64,000 nucleotides of DNA from Ceratotherium simum simum. Lineage: Eukaryota > Chordata > Mammalia > Perissodactyla > Rhinocerotidae. A program made the translations under genes and the position numbers. Each line of letters opens with the position of its first letter. Position 1 is the first letter of the stretch. Positions 34,115 through 46,179 of the stretch are shown one piece after another. The stretch is from positions 10,622,516 through 10,686,515 of the forward strand of contig NW_004454171.1 in the NCBI RefSeq assembly GCF_000283155.1, written 5' to 3'. The notes under the pieces are model-generated. The model searched no databases. It had not been told where the DNA came from and saw only the letters and a program-made list of their open reading frames with translations.

Positions 34115-35649
34115 CACAGAGAGACAGCGTATCTCCTAGATAGCGCTTGCTACTAAAAACAAAAGAGAAAATGTCCCCGTGTGGGTGTGTCTGAGACAGT
34201 TGCCACGGGGACGAGTAGAGACATGCTCTGAGTGATGTGGCCCCAGTCATTTCCTTTTCCTGAGCGGGTGTGCAGATGATGAGTTAGGAATGCTCGAGCC
34301 TCTGTACTCCTTTGTCTGACAAGCCTGGTGACACACTCTGTCTCTACAAACACGACCATTATCCCTCGTACCTCTTCCACAGCTGGGCGGCGCTGACGTG
34401 AAGTCAAGACACAGCCAGGCTGACACATCTGGGCAATGAGAGCACTATCTGGGACAAAGGCCCCGGATGGCATCATGTTTCCTTGTGGCTGGCCTTGGGG
34501 CAGGTTGCACATTCACTGGGCTCTGTTTGGGAAAGGGGGACTTATTCCGGGCTAAAGAGAAAGCCCTGGGATCCCTGAGACAAGCTGAGCAGGCAGGGAT
34601 GTCAGTGTGCCTCCCTCTGAGCAAGATCCTGTCTATTCTGTTCAGCACAGCATTTCTGGAACGGCACAGAACCACGTGGGACTCTTGGGCTTACAGAATG
34701 TCATAAAAGCTCTAGACCCAATTCCCAGAAAAAGAATTGAAGAGCACATATGCACATACTCACATGATTTTTGTATAATTTCAGGAGGGTCATGGACCTC
34801 CCCACTTTTCTGAAATACTATGTATCTTTCAGTGGAGCCTAAAATAGAACTATCTTTGAGGGCAAGAATATCACAATAAAGTAAATAAGTTTTCTATAAT
34901 TTCACTTCAAATCAGATTTAAGCTCTAAATAAAGGCAATTGTCTGGCCTCTGGAGAGTCCAACAGTGGCATAAACAATGCTGATTTCCTTCTGCCTGGTG
35001 TTTGGCTGAGGTTGGGTGCTACCTGGCAGGATGCTAGGGAGGGGATTCCTATACTGGATGGAGATGGGGCAGGATGCCCTACACATGGGCCTTTCAACTC
35101 TTAAGAGTCTATGAGCTTCCATTTTGAGGCACCCTTATGACCCCAGGGAAGGAAAGTGCTGAAGAATCTTCAGAAGTCACAAGAATTCATCTCCCAAAGG
35201 TGGGTCAAAGGTTATATGAAGTTTGGGTCTCTACCCAGAATCAATTCTGACATCCACGAGTTCAGTAGGCCCTTCCCGTGAAGCCAACTCATTCCCAACA
35301 CTCCCTTAAACCCACAGAGTGGGGACTGGGGGATGGGACTGAGGGGCAGGAAGCGCAGGAAGCCGGCCTAGGAATCAAATGTCCTCTAGGACTAAGGAGA
35401 CCAAGATGAGCAATAAGGAGTATTTGAGGTCTCTAGGTCTACTTCTAGAGAGCAGTTCAGTTTTCCTGTGGAATTTCTTTCCTCCTCACCCCCTCCCACA
35501 CATACCCCTAGCTCCAGGCAGAGAGAGAGTTAGGGTAAAAGGATTCTTATATGAAGAAAAAAGAATGCATATAGAAAAAAATAAAAAGAAAACACAGACA
35601 TTAAGACAACACTGAAAGGGGACAATAAAATGTTAACGGTAATTACTTT
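34115..35649. other. Unassigned non-coding stretch
   Basis: No gene is recognised. A 119-codon minus-strand open frame at 34153-34512 has no recognisable domain. A CTCTTCCACAG resembling a splice acceptor at about 34372 is on the other strand and has no exon partner. Confidence 0.45.
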
Positions 35650-35760
35650 GGGGTTGTAAGCTTATAGTTAATTTCGGTATGTGTATTTATACATATCTTT
35701 ATATGAATTGCCTATGTTTTCTGCAATGAACATTATGATTATTATTTTAAAAAGCAATAA
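35650..35760 (+). repeat. L1 3'-end fragment (tentative)
   Basis: GTAAGCTTATAGTTAATTTC, GTATGTGTATTTATACATAT and TTTTCTGCAATGAACATTAT resemble the 3' end of old L1 copies (compare the CACAATGAACATGTATTACA segment in the copy near 42.9 kb). Short and decayed. Confidence 0.5.
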
Positions 35761-35764
35761 CAAT

Positions 35765-35915
35765 ATTTTTAAATACAAATTGTTATTTAGAAATACAACC
35801 CATCGTTGTTGTTAGATGCAGGCCCAGTAGGATAACTCAAGACCAGAAATAAAAATAATTAAATTAACAATAATAATCAATATTGATTTATTAATAATAA
35901 TTAAATAATTCTGAG
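35765..35915. repeat. AT-rich low-complexity region
   Basis: Mostly A/T, with repeated AATAATAAT/AATTAAAT textures and little else. Confidence 0.8.
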
Positions 35916-36979
35916 ACATAAGGGCTTTTGGTTTCTTTGGATGCCCTGAGATAATCACCAATGCCATGAAGCATAGGTAATACATTAATGCAACGTAGTA
36001 TTCAACGAACTGAATATTGCCAAGGAGAGTCTAAACACAATCTGAGCACAGTATACTTTCAAATATGATGTCAGCCTTCAGTGATAGAAAATCCCTTCTT
36101 TGTTTGGGGTTTTGTGTCTTTGGATACCCTCTCTTTATCCTGAAACAATTCTAGCCTTTCCTCTTCCTTCAAGAGCTATATGTAGCCTTAGGAGAGGCTG
36201 GGAATATTGGCCACCCCTTCTATTTTGTCTCACTATGGCAGCCCAGTCTCGGCTCTGTGACCTCCTGCCCGAGCTACTCCAAGAATCTCATTCTCTGCCT
36301 GTGTTTCATCCTTCCCAAGCTACCAAAACCAGAGTTTCCATCGTGGGATTCCACCTTGCCCAAGGTGAATCAACAGCTCGAGCTGAGATGCCAGAGCAGG
36401 TGCTCGTAACTGCAAGCGCAAATTTCAGTCTAGCTGTTTCTAACATGAGTAATTTTACCTAGAAAGATCCAGGGAAATTAAAAGCAAGAATTTCTTTATT
36501 TCAAAACATTGAATGATTCTCCCAAGCAACCACAAGTAGGCTAATGTTGGTTATATGTTCTCACTTCAGCCACTCTGTCTTTCAGGCTAGGCTTTACGGT
36601 CCATAGGAGGAGAGATTATACTTTCTACTCCGTTTGAATGCTCCACTCCATTTATTGTAAAGCTGAGCACTGAGTGGATAGTTTATCAGTTCTTACTGAC
36701 ACGGCACAGGCACGGTGGCCGAGGACAGCTGCGCTCTACTAATGGCACACCCTCCAACTACACTCACTGTGCTTGAGACCCGGGGAAGGACCACTCCTGC
36801 CACCACATATGCAGCAAGAATCTTTCTGGGAAGAGTGAACAGATTTTTAAGGGCCAAGGATGGCAAACTCTTCAGAATTACAGACTCGGGACTCAAACCA
36901 TCTGTATGCATCTTCCTATTGAGCCAGCGTCATTTGTTCCTTGCACAGTGTCTGCTTCATGCTTCATACTTCATCCCAC
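35916..36979. other. Unassigned non-coding stretch
   Basis: No repeat or gene is assigned. Open frames of about 105-120 codons near 36.1-37.0 kb have no recognisable domain. Confidence 0.45.
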
Positions 36980-37470
36980 AATTGGCCCGTGAACACTTAG
37001 TGAGTGTCTGTTATATGCCAGCCCCTGGTTAGGTAAAGTGGATCCGAAGATGAACTAGGTACAGTCCTGCCCTGAAGTCAGCCAGATCTACTGGAAATTG
37101 AGACACACCAGAGCAGCTGTGACACAATAATTACCTTACAGAGTGTGGATTTGCACAAAAGGCTTTCTAGTCGCAAAGGGAGCAGTGGAAAGTATCAAAG
37201 GAGAGAAAACATTTGAACTGGGCTTTGAAGCAGGAGTAAGAGCAAACCAATATAGACTTGAGGGAAGAGGAGTAGAGGCAGAGGGAGTGGCATGCAAAGG
37301 CACAGAAGAATGAGAAGCAAGTTGCATATAGAGAAAGACACATCTCCCACGTGGCTGGAGCATATGGTGTGGTGGGAGTAGGGGAGCTGGCTTCAGGGAG
37401 AGAGGGTATGGCAGGAGGAGGGCTATAGGGCAGACTGGGGTGGGGGAAGAGGATGGAGGTGGTGGGAGCT
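36980..37470 (-). repeat. L2-associated ancient repeat, minus strand
   Basis: GTGAGTGTCTGTTATATGCC, GAACTAGGTACAGTCCTGCC, TTTGAACTGGGCTTTGAAGC, GTGGCATGCAAAGGCACAG and CGTGGCTGGAGCATATGGTG follow the order seen when an L2 3' region is read in reverse. The copy is decayed and the subfamily uncertain. GC-richer G-runs near 37440 are not part of it. Confidence 0.6.
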
Positions 37471-37474
37471 GGGG

Positions 37475-39503
37475 GGCTGGGGAAAGAAGAGCCTTCCCCT
37501 CCCGGCTCCGCCTTTCATGACATCTTCCTGCAGCCCAGGTGACTGCACCACGATGTGAGTCACTGCCTGTCTTCTCTACAGTAGCCTGGTGGAGGTGAGT
37601 GCGGTTACCAACGTGTTCCTCTGTACACAAGTGTCAACAATTAGTAATGGACGAGTCCAGGCCTGCTGTGTCACCAGCTGCCAGAAAGCCGGCTCCAGAG
37701 GTGTCATCACCTCCTCGACCTTGCCTGCAGACAGGATCTTGCTCAGGAAACAGGACAACACACTCAGGAGGGACACACGAAGAGGAAAAACAGAAGGAAA
37801 AACACTGCAAGAGGCTGACCCGAGACTTCCCAGACAGGGAGTGGCTGTGTAAAGCCCAAGGTTTTCCTCAAACATTCCAGAAGTCTATTAAAAAAACAGG
37901 CTTGGTTACTTTTTCTATCCCTTCACAAAGGAACCTCAGTGGGAATGTGAGGAAAAAGCAAAAATGCCCGTTTGCTCAGGAGGAGAATGAACAGGGATGC
38001 AGGAGGAGGCTCCTTTGTAAGCAGGGAAAGACTTTCTGAAATGGTGTCGTTCGTGAGGTTCTTTCTGTACAAAAAGATGTCAAACATGAAACCATTGAGC
38101 TGTTGGAAATGAGGAGATCCTGTCTTTTGAGTGTGCAAAAGTGACTTGTAAGCTACAGTTAACTAGTGGTAGTTACTGTTATGTTGTTCTTCTGAGCACA
38201 TATCCCCTAGAGAGCTGATGGATCTCTTGGTATTTCACACTTTTACTCAGCAGATATTTACTGAGTGGCTACCATGTGCCAGACACTATTTTAGATATTG
38301 GGGACACAGCAGTGAACAGCTAGATTATAATCCAGTGGTGTGAATTCATCTAGCCACGGCTTACGCTGACTTTCTCACGCTGCAGAGACAGGAAGGAAGG
38401 GAGAGAAGTGTGCAGGCCGAGGTGCTGGCGGTCAGAAGTCACTGGCCACCTCGTGTCGGGTGACAGGAAACCTGCAGGTAGGAGAGCGGAGAAGGAGGAG
38501 TTGTTGGAGAACCTGAAGAGAATCCTGTTGATTTCACCATTCCTTTGGGGGCTCGTCTTAGCCACAGCCAGGACTTGGAAAAGGACCTAGCTGCTCCGGT
38601 CCTCCCACTCAACGGAAAGGTAGCCCGAAACTCATACATCACGAAAGCTTCTTCCTCTCCTCCCATCTCCTCTGTGAAATTGGAAATGTGTGGGGAACAC
38701 GAGACTCAGCCCGACAGTGAGGAACAGACGGAGGAACAGAATGCTAATTCGAGCTGGGAGGTTCTCCCCTGCTGTCTGCTGCCCTGCTCCTCCTCCCAGG
38801 GCCCAGGTATGGAGGAAGCGAAATGAGACAGAAGGAGCTGCTCCCAACAGGGAAAGTGGCTGGAGGAGGTGTGGGATGAGGAGCCCTGACCTTGCTCTCG
38901 GTGCTGACCTTGGGGTAAGGTTTATTTGCCTCTCCTGCATGTGTCTGGCAGCCGTCAACCACACAGCTGCAGACAAGGGCTGATTTCAGAGCTCAGAGTC
39001 TTGCTGCACATTTCTGGCCCCTGTGAGCTTCCCATGCCACTTGGTTGCCAGGGAGCATGAAGACAGAGCAGGTGGCTAGAGGTGGCTCCAAGGTCGTACT
39101 GACATTCTTGAGCTCAAAGATTTTGCATCTGAGCAGCCAGCCCACCAGGGGACCTGGGAGACTTGTCTCATGGAAAGAAACAGGAGGGTTTGACGTCATC
39201 ATGACATTACATCCTATACACTGCTGGGGTGCTGTCTTCTCTGCCAACACAGTGAACTACCTACCATTCAGTTCAAGTTCAGCCACCATTCAAGCTTTAT
39301 GACTGAAGACTTCAAAAACTAGAAAAGTTCCTTCTGAGAAAATGGCACCCTATTTTTGGTGTGGTGAGTATGCATATGTAGGGAGTACACAGGAAGGAGG
39401 AAATGGCTTTTTCAGTTCATTCAGGACTGTCAAGTGTTATTTTTTCCTCACTAGACTTTACTTGTTGAGGATGAGAACTGTGTTTCTGCTGATGATCTAT
39501 TTG
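37475..39503. other. Unassigned, comparatively GC-rich stretch
   Basis: No gene is recognised. Open frames of 85-160 codons on both strands overlap each other and have no recognisable content. Near 38240-38330 an ancient-repeat texture is seen (ACTGAGTGGCTACCATGTGC, GGGGACACAGCAGTGAACAG). There is no CpG-island density. Confidence 0.45.
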
Positions 39504-39708
39504 AGAAATTGAGGGGCCAGCCCCATGGCCTAGTGGTTAAGTTCAGTGCTCTCTGCTTCGGTGACCAGGTTTGGATCCTGGGTTCAGACCTACACCACTC
39601 GTCAGCAGCCATGCTAATATGGCAACTCACACACAAAACAGAGGAAGATTGGCACAGATGTTAGGTCAGGGCAAATCTTCCTCAGCAAAAAAAAAGGAAA
39701 GAAATTGA
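39504..39708 (+). mobile_element. ERE-type SINE, short form with one 3' module, with target-site duplication
   Basis: The SINE (39513-39699) is flanked by AGAAATTGA at 39504-39512 and 39700-39708. It has the GGGGCCAGCCCCATGGCCTA head and a B-box region AGGTTTGGATCCTGGG. A CACTCGTCAGCAGCCATGC segment is shared with the copy at 61735 and marks a sub-group. One 3' module with arms AGGAAGATTGGC and GCAAATCTTCCT and an A-rich tail follow. Confidence 0.95.
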
Positions 39709-40632
39709 ATAGCCTGGAGCAATTTCTGGTTGAGGTATACGTTGACTTCTTGTGGGTGCATGTGTTGAGAATGAAGACCAACATTCCTCATCTGGAGCCT
39801 TTTCCAACCCAGTCAAATCACCTGGAAGACTGGCACCCAGTCTGTCTGCACAATACATTTTCAGACTCTGAGTCACCTTAGATTCTCTTCTGGGTATCAC
39901 TTTGGATTAAACTCAACAGCATCCTGGTACCTGGGCTTCTCCTTGTCCAGACAGGTTGGCTTTGCAGGCTTCCCAGGCAGCCTGCCCTCAGGAAGAAGAG
40001 AGGCCTGGGTAGATGAAAGGATTGCATATTAAACACCCACTCACCTGGGACAACCAGGTACTGGTAACAGGGTTTTATCACTTCTAGCCCTACAAAAGTC
40101 ACATAAGGCTGCCCCAGGCAAAATAGTGAAACAGGGCAGATTCATCCAGGATCTGACAGATGTCTCTCCTTATATCAACACTAGCTAGCGTATCCTTCCA
40201 TTCCCACTAAAATGTAGCTTCATATAGTAAGTGTTCATTGACATTTATTTTGCCAAGCAGTATGTGCCAGGTACTGGTCTAGGCACTAGAGATGTGGCAG
40301 AGAACAAGACAGACAAATCTCCTCCTTCATGGAGGGGTTGAAAGCTGCCATGATATTTGCTATATAAATTTTTTCTTATACTATGTATAGATCCCCTGCA
40401 TATAACTATACTAAGAATATTAGGACAAAATGAACATCAATCAAGTGTCCTCTTAAATAGAAAAATAAGTTACAACAAGGAAAACTACAATCTGGGGCAT
40501 GCGCCGTGGGGAAGGAAGTGGGCACAGGCTTCTCAGAGCAGCTGGTTTGCATATGAGGCTGTGATGGTCCCTGCCGCCTCCCCCACCCCTAACCTGCCAG
40601 CTTTCTTTCCTGCCGGTGGCCTTCTCTCAGTC
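39709..40632. other. Unassigned stretch, small ancient-repeat piece
   Basis: Nothing is recognised except a short decayed piece at about 40210-40330 (AGTATGTGCCAGGTACTGGT, CTAGGCACTAGAGATGTGGC) of the same uncertain ancient family seen elsewhere. Confidence 0.45.
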
Positions 40633-41009
40633 AACTCTCTCATTTCTTTTTTTTTTTTTAAGAGCTTCTTAGCTTTTATTTATTTATTTATCTGTTGATT
40701 GTGTGTGTGTGTGAGGAAGATCAGCCCTGAGCTAACATCCATGCCAATCCTCCTCTTTTTGCTGAGGAAGACCAGCCCTGGGCTAACATCTATTGCCAAT
40801 CCTCCTCCTTTTTTTCCCCCAAAGCCCAGTAGATAGTTGTATGTCATAGCTGCACATCCTTCTAGTTGCTGTATGTGGGACGCGGCCTCAGCATGGCCGG
40901 AGAAGCAGTGCGTGGGTGCACGCCCGGGATCCGAACCCTGGGCCACCAGCAGTGGAGCGTGCGCACTTAACCACTAAGCCATGGGGCCGGCCCTAACTCT
41001 CTCATTTCT
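40633..41009 (-). mobile_element. ERE-type SINE, long form, minus strand, with target-site duplication and extra 3' sequence
   Basis: A perfect 15-base duplication AACTCTCTCATTTCT lies at 40633-40647 and 40995-41009. The SINE, read on the minus strand, has the GGGCCGGCCCCATGGCTTAG head, a full B box, the long-form block and two 3' modules. Beyond the last module (plus-strand 40660-40711) there is a (GT)n run plus about 40 bases not found in the other copies (TAGCTTTTATTTATTTATTT), before a T run at 40648-40659 that abuts the left duplication. Sequence between the SINE end and the poly(A) but inside the duplication fits 3' transduction from the source locus. Confidence 0.95.
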
Positions 41010-41194
41010 AATCAGGATGGGATTAGGCCAAAGGTGAGAACCAATCCCTGCTGGATTTACAACTGAATGACAGAGGGCAGGTGGAGGGGCTGGCCATAGC
41101 CTGCCTACAATGATCTAAACACCAACTACGTACACTGTCCCAACTCCAGACCTACATTTATATTGTTCTCTTTATCAGAACTACTCCATAGTGA

Positions 41195-41460
41195 TGACTG
41201 ATGAAGTTCTGTCTTTTCAAGGCCTTCCTCAAATCGCTAATTTCCCCCAAATATGCATTAATCTTCCCCCAGGCTCACGTGACACGTTGCTGGTCCCTCT
41301 TATGGCTGTTCACACAACTAGCTCTGCCCCGGAACTGTTTCTGTGTGTGCCTTTCTCTACCCATTGAACTGGGAGCTCCCGGCGTGGAAGGCAGGTATCG
41401 TCATCTCTGTAGAGCTTAGGGTACGTGGCACATAAGGGACAGGAGCGCTCCACAAATGTG
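41195..41460 (+). repeat. L2 LINE 3' end
   Basis: GGCCTTCCTCAAATCGCTAA, TTGAACTGGGAGCTCCCGGC, CAGGTATCGTCATCTCTGTA, GGGTACGTGGCACATAAGG and CGCTCCACAAATGTG match the L2 3' end. Confidence 0.75.
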
Positions 41461-41467
41461 CTTCTCT

Positions 41468-41680
41468 TTGCAGGGCACAGGCTTTGATTTCAGACAGACC
41501 TGGGTTCAAATTCTGACTCTGTCTCTTCCTAACAAGGTGAACTCAGCTGACTAACGGCCCTGAACCTCAGCTTCCTCGTTTGTAAAATGGAGAGAACAAT
41601 ATCTACCTTGAAGGGGTCTAAAGACAGTGCCAGGAATGTGCTATTTACCCTGTGCTGTATGACCTGTATTATAACGATGG
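41468..41680 (+). repeat. MIR SINE
   Basis: GCACAGGCTTTGATTTCAGA, CAGACCTGGGTTCAAATTCT, GACTCTGTCTCTTCCTAACA, CTGAACCTCAGCTTCCTCGT, TTGTAAAATGGAGAGAACAA and AGTGCCAGGAATGTGC follow MIR in order. Confidence 0.92.
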
Positions 41681-41689
41681 TGACAACGA

Positions 41690-42519
41690 CAATAATGACG
41701 CAACATCCTCATCAACTTCTATGTATAAGCAATATAATAAAACTGACACCAACAGGAAACAGCTATTCCATAAGAGTTTCTGGAGTCTTCCTCACACCTC
41801 ACGTGCTGGAGATGCTTCTGTTGGGGACTTGAATTTCTGTAATGGAAAAGTAGAAGATGTGTGGCACTGCGGGAATAGAAAGACGAATCATAATGTTTTG
41901 AGACGTCTTCAGTGAAAGGCAGAAGAGCAGATGAAAGGGTACATAAAAGAGCTTCACTGTGTTCTTTTAACAGCCACTTTATAAAGGAATATAATAAATA
42001 CCCCCCCCAAAAAAACGAAGGCAATTTTTTGATCATCAGTATTTTTGTGGAATCTTCTGACTATTGAAGTTATCGTTCCAACTTAGACCAAATCTAGAGT
42101 CATCTTAATGAAAATCCATTTTTTTTTGCCAGTTTATTTGCTCCCTGAAGGTCACGTCTGTGGAGTGAGATTCTACTACACAGGAGCAATTTAAGCACAT
42201 TTTGGAAGCGTGGAGCTTTCTGACAACATCAGGTTAAACTATGGCCTTAGCCAGGAAGGAAGGTGGGTAATGGCAGTAAAGGCTGAACACCAGGACCATT
42301 TTTTTTGAGATGTGACATCTAAGGTAAATTACACTGTATTTCTTCTCCCTACCCAAATTTTGCACACAGGCAGAATGGATTTAAAATAAACATGAAAGTT
42401 GGCATTTAAATTGAAAAGACGTCAGAAGAGGACAAGGAGAAGGAATGAGATTGAAGGGCTGTCATTGATTCATGGGGATTTTAATGGGGGACAATGATGA
42501 TGACGTTGTAGGATATTTT
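41690..42519. other. Unassigned non-coding stretch
   Basis: No gene or repeat family is recognised. Confidence 0.45.
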
Positions 42520-42725
42520 AACAGAAAAACCACTGGACTTGGAGTTGAAAGACTCAGATGTGAGTTCTGGTTCCTTCACTTGATAGCTGAGAGACCTTGA
42601 GATATGGACTCATCTCTCAGGAGCTCTGTTCCTCATCTCTAAAATGGAGATAAAAATAAATCCCCTACCTCACAGGGATGCCGAGGTATTAAGGGAGATG
42701 GGAAACAAGCACCTCATAAATGAAA
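42520..42725 (+). repeat. MIR SINE
   Basis: CACTGGACTTGGAGTTGAAA, GTGAGTTCTGGTTCCTTCAC, TTGATAGCTGAGAGACCTTG, CTGTTCCTCATCTCTAAAAT, CTACCTCACAGGGATGCCGA and AAGCACCTCATAAATG follow MIR throughout. Confidence 0.93.
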
Positions 42726-42759
42726 AAGCACCATTCAATTTAAAGAAATTGTTTGGAAC

Positions 42760-43357
42760 CCAATTGCTTTGCTTAAATATGTAGTAAGAAGAGCCAAATA
42801 GATGGAAATACTAACAATGGTTAGTATTTCATAATGTTGTGTTTGGGGTAATAATTTTGTTTGTATTTTTATTATATTTCTGATTATACTTTGCTATCTT
42901 TCTAGCCTTTCCACAATGAACATGTATTACATTTGCAATCAGAGAAAGTTCTCTTAAGTACTTAGTAAATGTGTAGCTTACAGATACACACCAGGTAGTG
43001 AAAGCATAAAGGAATGCAGAGGAAAATACACACTGCTGTCAGGATGAACTCACTGCTGGGATAAGAAAGGAGATGGGATGGAGAAGAATGCATAGGGGCT
43101 CCAACTGTGTTGGTACAGATTCATTTCTTAAGCTGAGTGGTGGGTATACAAGTATTTTTTTTATTATGATTTATGCCTTTTTGTGTGTTTTAGATATTTC
43201 ATTATAATTTTTAAAACAAAATGTCAACGCTGGGGACAAAGGTTTATGTACAAGGATGTTCATTGCAGGGTTATTTGCAACAGTCAAAATATTTTAAATT
43301 AAGTGTCCAACAATAGAAAATTGGTTAAGTAAATTATGGCACAGTAAAAAAAAAGAA
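42760..43357 (+). repeat. L1 3' region fragments
   Basis: CTTTCCACAATGAACATGTA near 42905 and, further on, TACAAGGATGTTCATTGCAG, GGTTATTTGCAACAGTCAAA, GTGTCCAACAATAGAAAATT and GGTTAAGTAAATTATGGCAC near 43250-43340 are standard segments of the L1M 3' region. They may be two decayed copies. An ERE is inserted at the A-rich end. Confidence 0.75.
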
Positions 43358-43605
43358 AAAAAAGCAAGGGACTGGCCTAGTGGCATAGTGGCTAAGTTCT
43401 CGCGCTCTGCTTCAGCAGCCCAAGGTTCGCAGGTTCGCATCTCAGCAGCCATGCTGTGGCAGTGTCCCACATACAAAATAGAGGAAGATTGGCACAGATG
43501 TTAGCTCAGTGACAATCTTCCTCAAGCAAAAAGTGGAAGATTGGCAACAGATGTTAGCTCAGGGCCAATCTTCCTCAGCAAAAAAAGAAAAAAGAAAAAA
43601 GCAAG
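43358..43605 (+). mobile_element. ERE-type SINE, short form with an internal deletion, with target-site duplication
   Basis: The SINE (43369-43594) lies between AAAAAAGCAAG at 43358-43368 and 43595-43605. The head is GGACTGGCCTAGTGGCATAG. After GGTTCGCAGGTTCGCATCTC the copy jumps to AGCAGCCATGCTGTGGC, so it lacks about 30 bases after the B box that are present in the others. Two 3' modules follow, the second with a perfect 11-base arm. Confidence 0.94.
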
Positions 43606-43609
43606 ATCA

Positions 43610-45748
43610 TATTGTTAATATTACCATTATTGTCCTATGAACCTTAAGTCACCCAGTTCCATTGAGCTAGCTGCTGCATCTACCTGTTGAGAGTGGAAGA
43701 TGATAGAAAATTGGTGCCTAATTGAAAATTTGATTCCTCTCACTTTATTTTCTCCAACACTTGATTAGCCCGTGGTCAGTGTAAACGTATTCTCTGGGTG
43801 AATACTCCTGAGGATTTAGAAGTGTTCAGTCAACATCATACATCTTCCCATAGCAGAGAGGAATATTTAGTACTTGAACAAGAAGATATGAAGAAGGCAA
43901 GATTTGAAGGTTCAAATGAGGCCACCTGCCACTACGATTTACAAAACTCATCCTTTGGCTTCCCCGCCTCTTTACTTTCCAGAGGAGAAGGGTTGTTTTA
44001 GGTCGACTTTTTGTTTTCTTTATCTTATCAAATTGTTAAACGAAGGGCACAGTGTCTCACTTGTTTCATTAGGCTCTACGACGGATATTAGGTAGTAATG
44101 GACCTTGCCAAGGATTTGATATTTCTGTCCATCTCCTTCTGCACATCCCATCCAAGAATTCTGAGGAATGTAGCTTTCCCATCAACGATAAAAGACAACT
44201 GGCTTTCTGCTCTGTTCTCAGATGATTAAACTGTGATTTTGAAGCTCAGTGTAAATTTTTTCCATTTTTAAAAATCAAAAATAACATTGTTTTATAAATG
44301 TGTATGTTGCTGATGCAGATATGGCTACCAGCCACTGGGCATCATAACAGTGAGTTACAGAATCATTTCAGAGGATCACTAGGATAGGTTTTCAGCAGAA
44401 CTGTGAGCTGGATTTGTCTTCAGCCTCTACAAACCCCTGCTTCTGCCCTGTTCGCCTCAACAGCTTGGTGATCTCTCCTGAACTTTCAGAAAAAGACCCA
44501 GCAGAGCTTTGTGGGAATATGAATATACGTACTGCTTCATCCAGGAGTATTTGCATTTCAAATTTTATCTTGAATTGTTGAAATGTTTAATAAATATTAA
44601 TAAACCAGAAGCAAGAGGTGAAGACATATTTCAGGGGTGGGAAGAACTATGAAAACTTGAAATCATTCATCCTTCAGGCAAGATTTGCAACTGCATTCGG
44701 TTTTATACTTTTGTTTATGTTGCCTTGGTATAATGTTGTAGTGTAGAAGCTTGTGAAGTTAGTTCATAAATAAAATGTCTAGTTTTCAAAGTCTGTACCT
44801 ATAAGACATATATGGGAACACAGTCATCAGTAAAAGGTAAGTATGAAATTTGAGTTGAATTAGAAATGATTTTATTACACCACAATTCACCACTTATCTT
44901 AATTTTACTAAGACAGCCCCTTTTTATCAAAAAATGCCCTTCATCCTTTTTTTTCCTTCATCCTTTTCGAAACTTAAGTAAGGTACATATGTATAGTTTG
45001 ATCATTTAACTCAACTCCACTTATTAGCCTTATTCTACATTAAATGTCTGTGTTATTCATCTTACCTGCTGAAAAAAAAAAAAAAGTAAAAATGGAAGAG
45101 TTCCAAACCTATAGCACATGCATTCCATAGACCCTAGCACCTGCACACAAATACGGCCCTCGCCAGGCATTCACCACTCTGTAGTTTGTGTGCTGTCAGT
45201 GTAGCAATAAGCTAATAGAACAGCCAACTGATCTAATTTCAAAAACAGATGATTATCACTTCTATTTTACAAATTCATGAATTTAAGATTTTTTAATCTC
45301 ACATGACCTTTAAAATCTTAACTATAAATTTCATGTTTATTCTTTTATAGTTAAAGATGTAGACGAGGATATAGATATAGATATAGATGGTACTGATTAA
45401 GTGTAGGTATAGTTTTTTCAAAAAAGGAAAGATGATTTGTAAGGGGAAAAATGAGTCAGAGCAAAAGGGAGTTTAGTGACTTATTTATACAACCCAGTCC
45501 AGTCATCCAGCCTTTTCATGGGGACTGCAAGAATGTAAAGTCTGAGGATGGGTCACAAAACAATTGTCTTCACTATTTACCATCCAGGACTTTAAAAAGA
45601 CTACCCAACTGTTTACTACTTACGATCCAACTTTGTGACTTTTACTAAAACTCAGCCTACATATAAAGAAAAATAGAATTGGTGATTGGAATTACCCACG
45701 ATGATTACTTTGATAGTTTCTATATTACTCAAGACTATTGATCTAAAA
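43610..45748. other. Unassigned non-coding stretch
   Basis: About 2.1 kb without recognised repeats or genes. A short GATATA run lies at about 45370-45390. Confidence 0.45.
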
Positions 45749-46086
45749 ATATTACTCAAGGGGGGCCGGCCCCGTGGCTTAGCAGTTAAGTGTGTGCACT
45801 CTGCTACTGGTGGCCTGGGCTCAGATCCCGGGCGCACACCGACCCACCGCTTGTCCAGCCACGCTGAGGTGGCGTCCCACATACAGCAACTAGGAGGATG
45901 TGCAACTACGACAGACAACTATCTACTGGGGCTTTGGGAAGAAAAAGGGGAAGAAAAGGAGGAGGATTGGCAATAGATGTTAGCTCAAGGCCAGTCTTCC
46001 TCAGCAAAAAAAAAGAGGAGGATTAGCATGGACATTAGCTCAGGGCTGATCTTCCTCACAAAAAAAAATATATATATTACTCAAGG
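45749..46086 (+). mobile_element. ERE-type SINE, long form, with target-site duplication
   Basis: The SINE (45762-46073) is flanked by the 13-base ATATTACTCAAGG at 45749-45761 and 46074-46086. It has the GGGGCCGGCCCCGTGGCTTA head, the long-form block and two 3' modules separated by a purine-rich run (GAAAAAGGGGAAGAAAAGG), then an A/TA-rich tail. Confidence 0.96.
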
Positions 46087-46179
46087 AAAATATTTAAACA
46101 AATAAGAAAATGATGAGTAATTCAACATACATTAGTAAAGGTGAGAAAAGAAAGAGGAGGATAAATATGGTAATATATC

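Noticed and set aside
34153..34512. 119-codon minus-strand open frame as a gene
   Set aside because: No recognisable domain, no splice framing and no homology I can recall.
37580..37600. Possible 13-base micro-exon between a CTTCTCTACAG acceptor and a GTGAGT donor
   Set aside because: Both motifs are short and common, no neighbouring exons or reading frame support it, and no transcript evidence is available.
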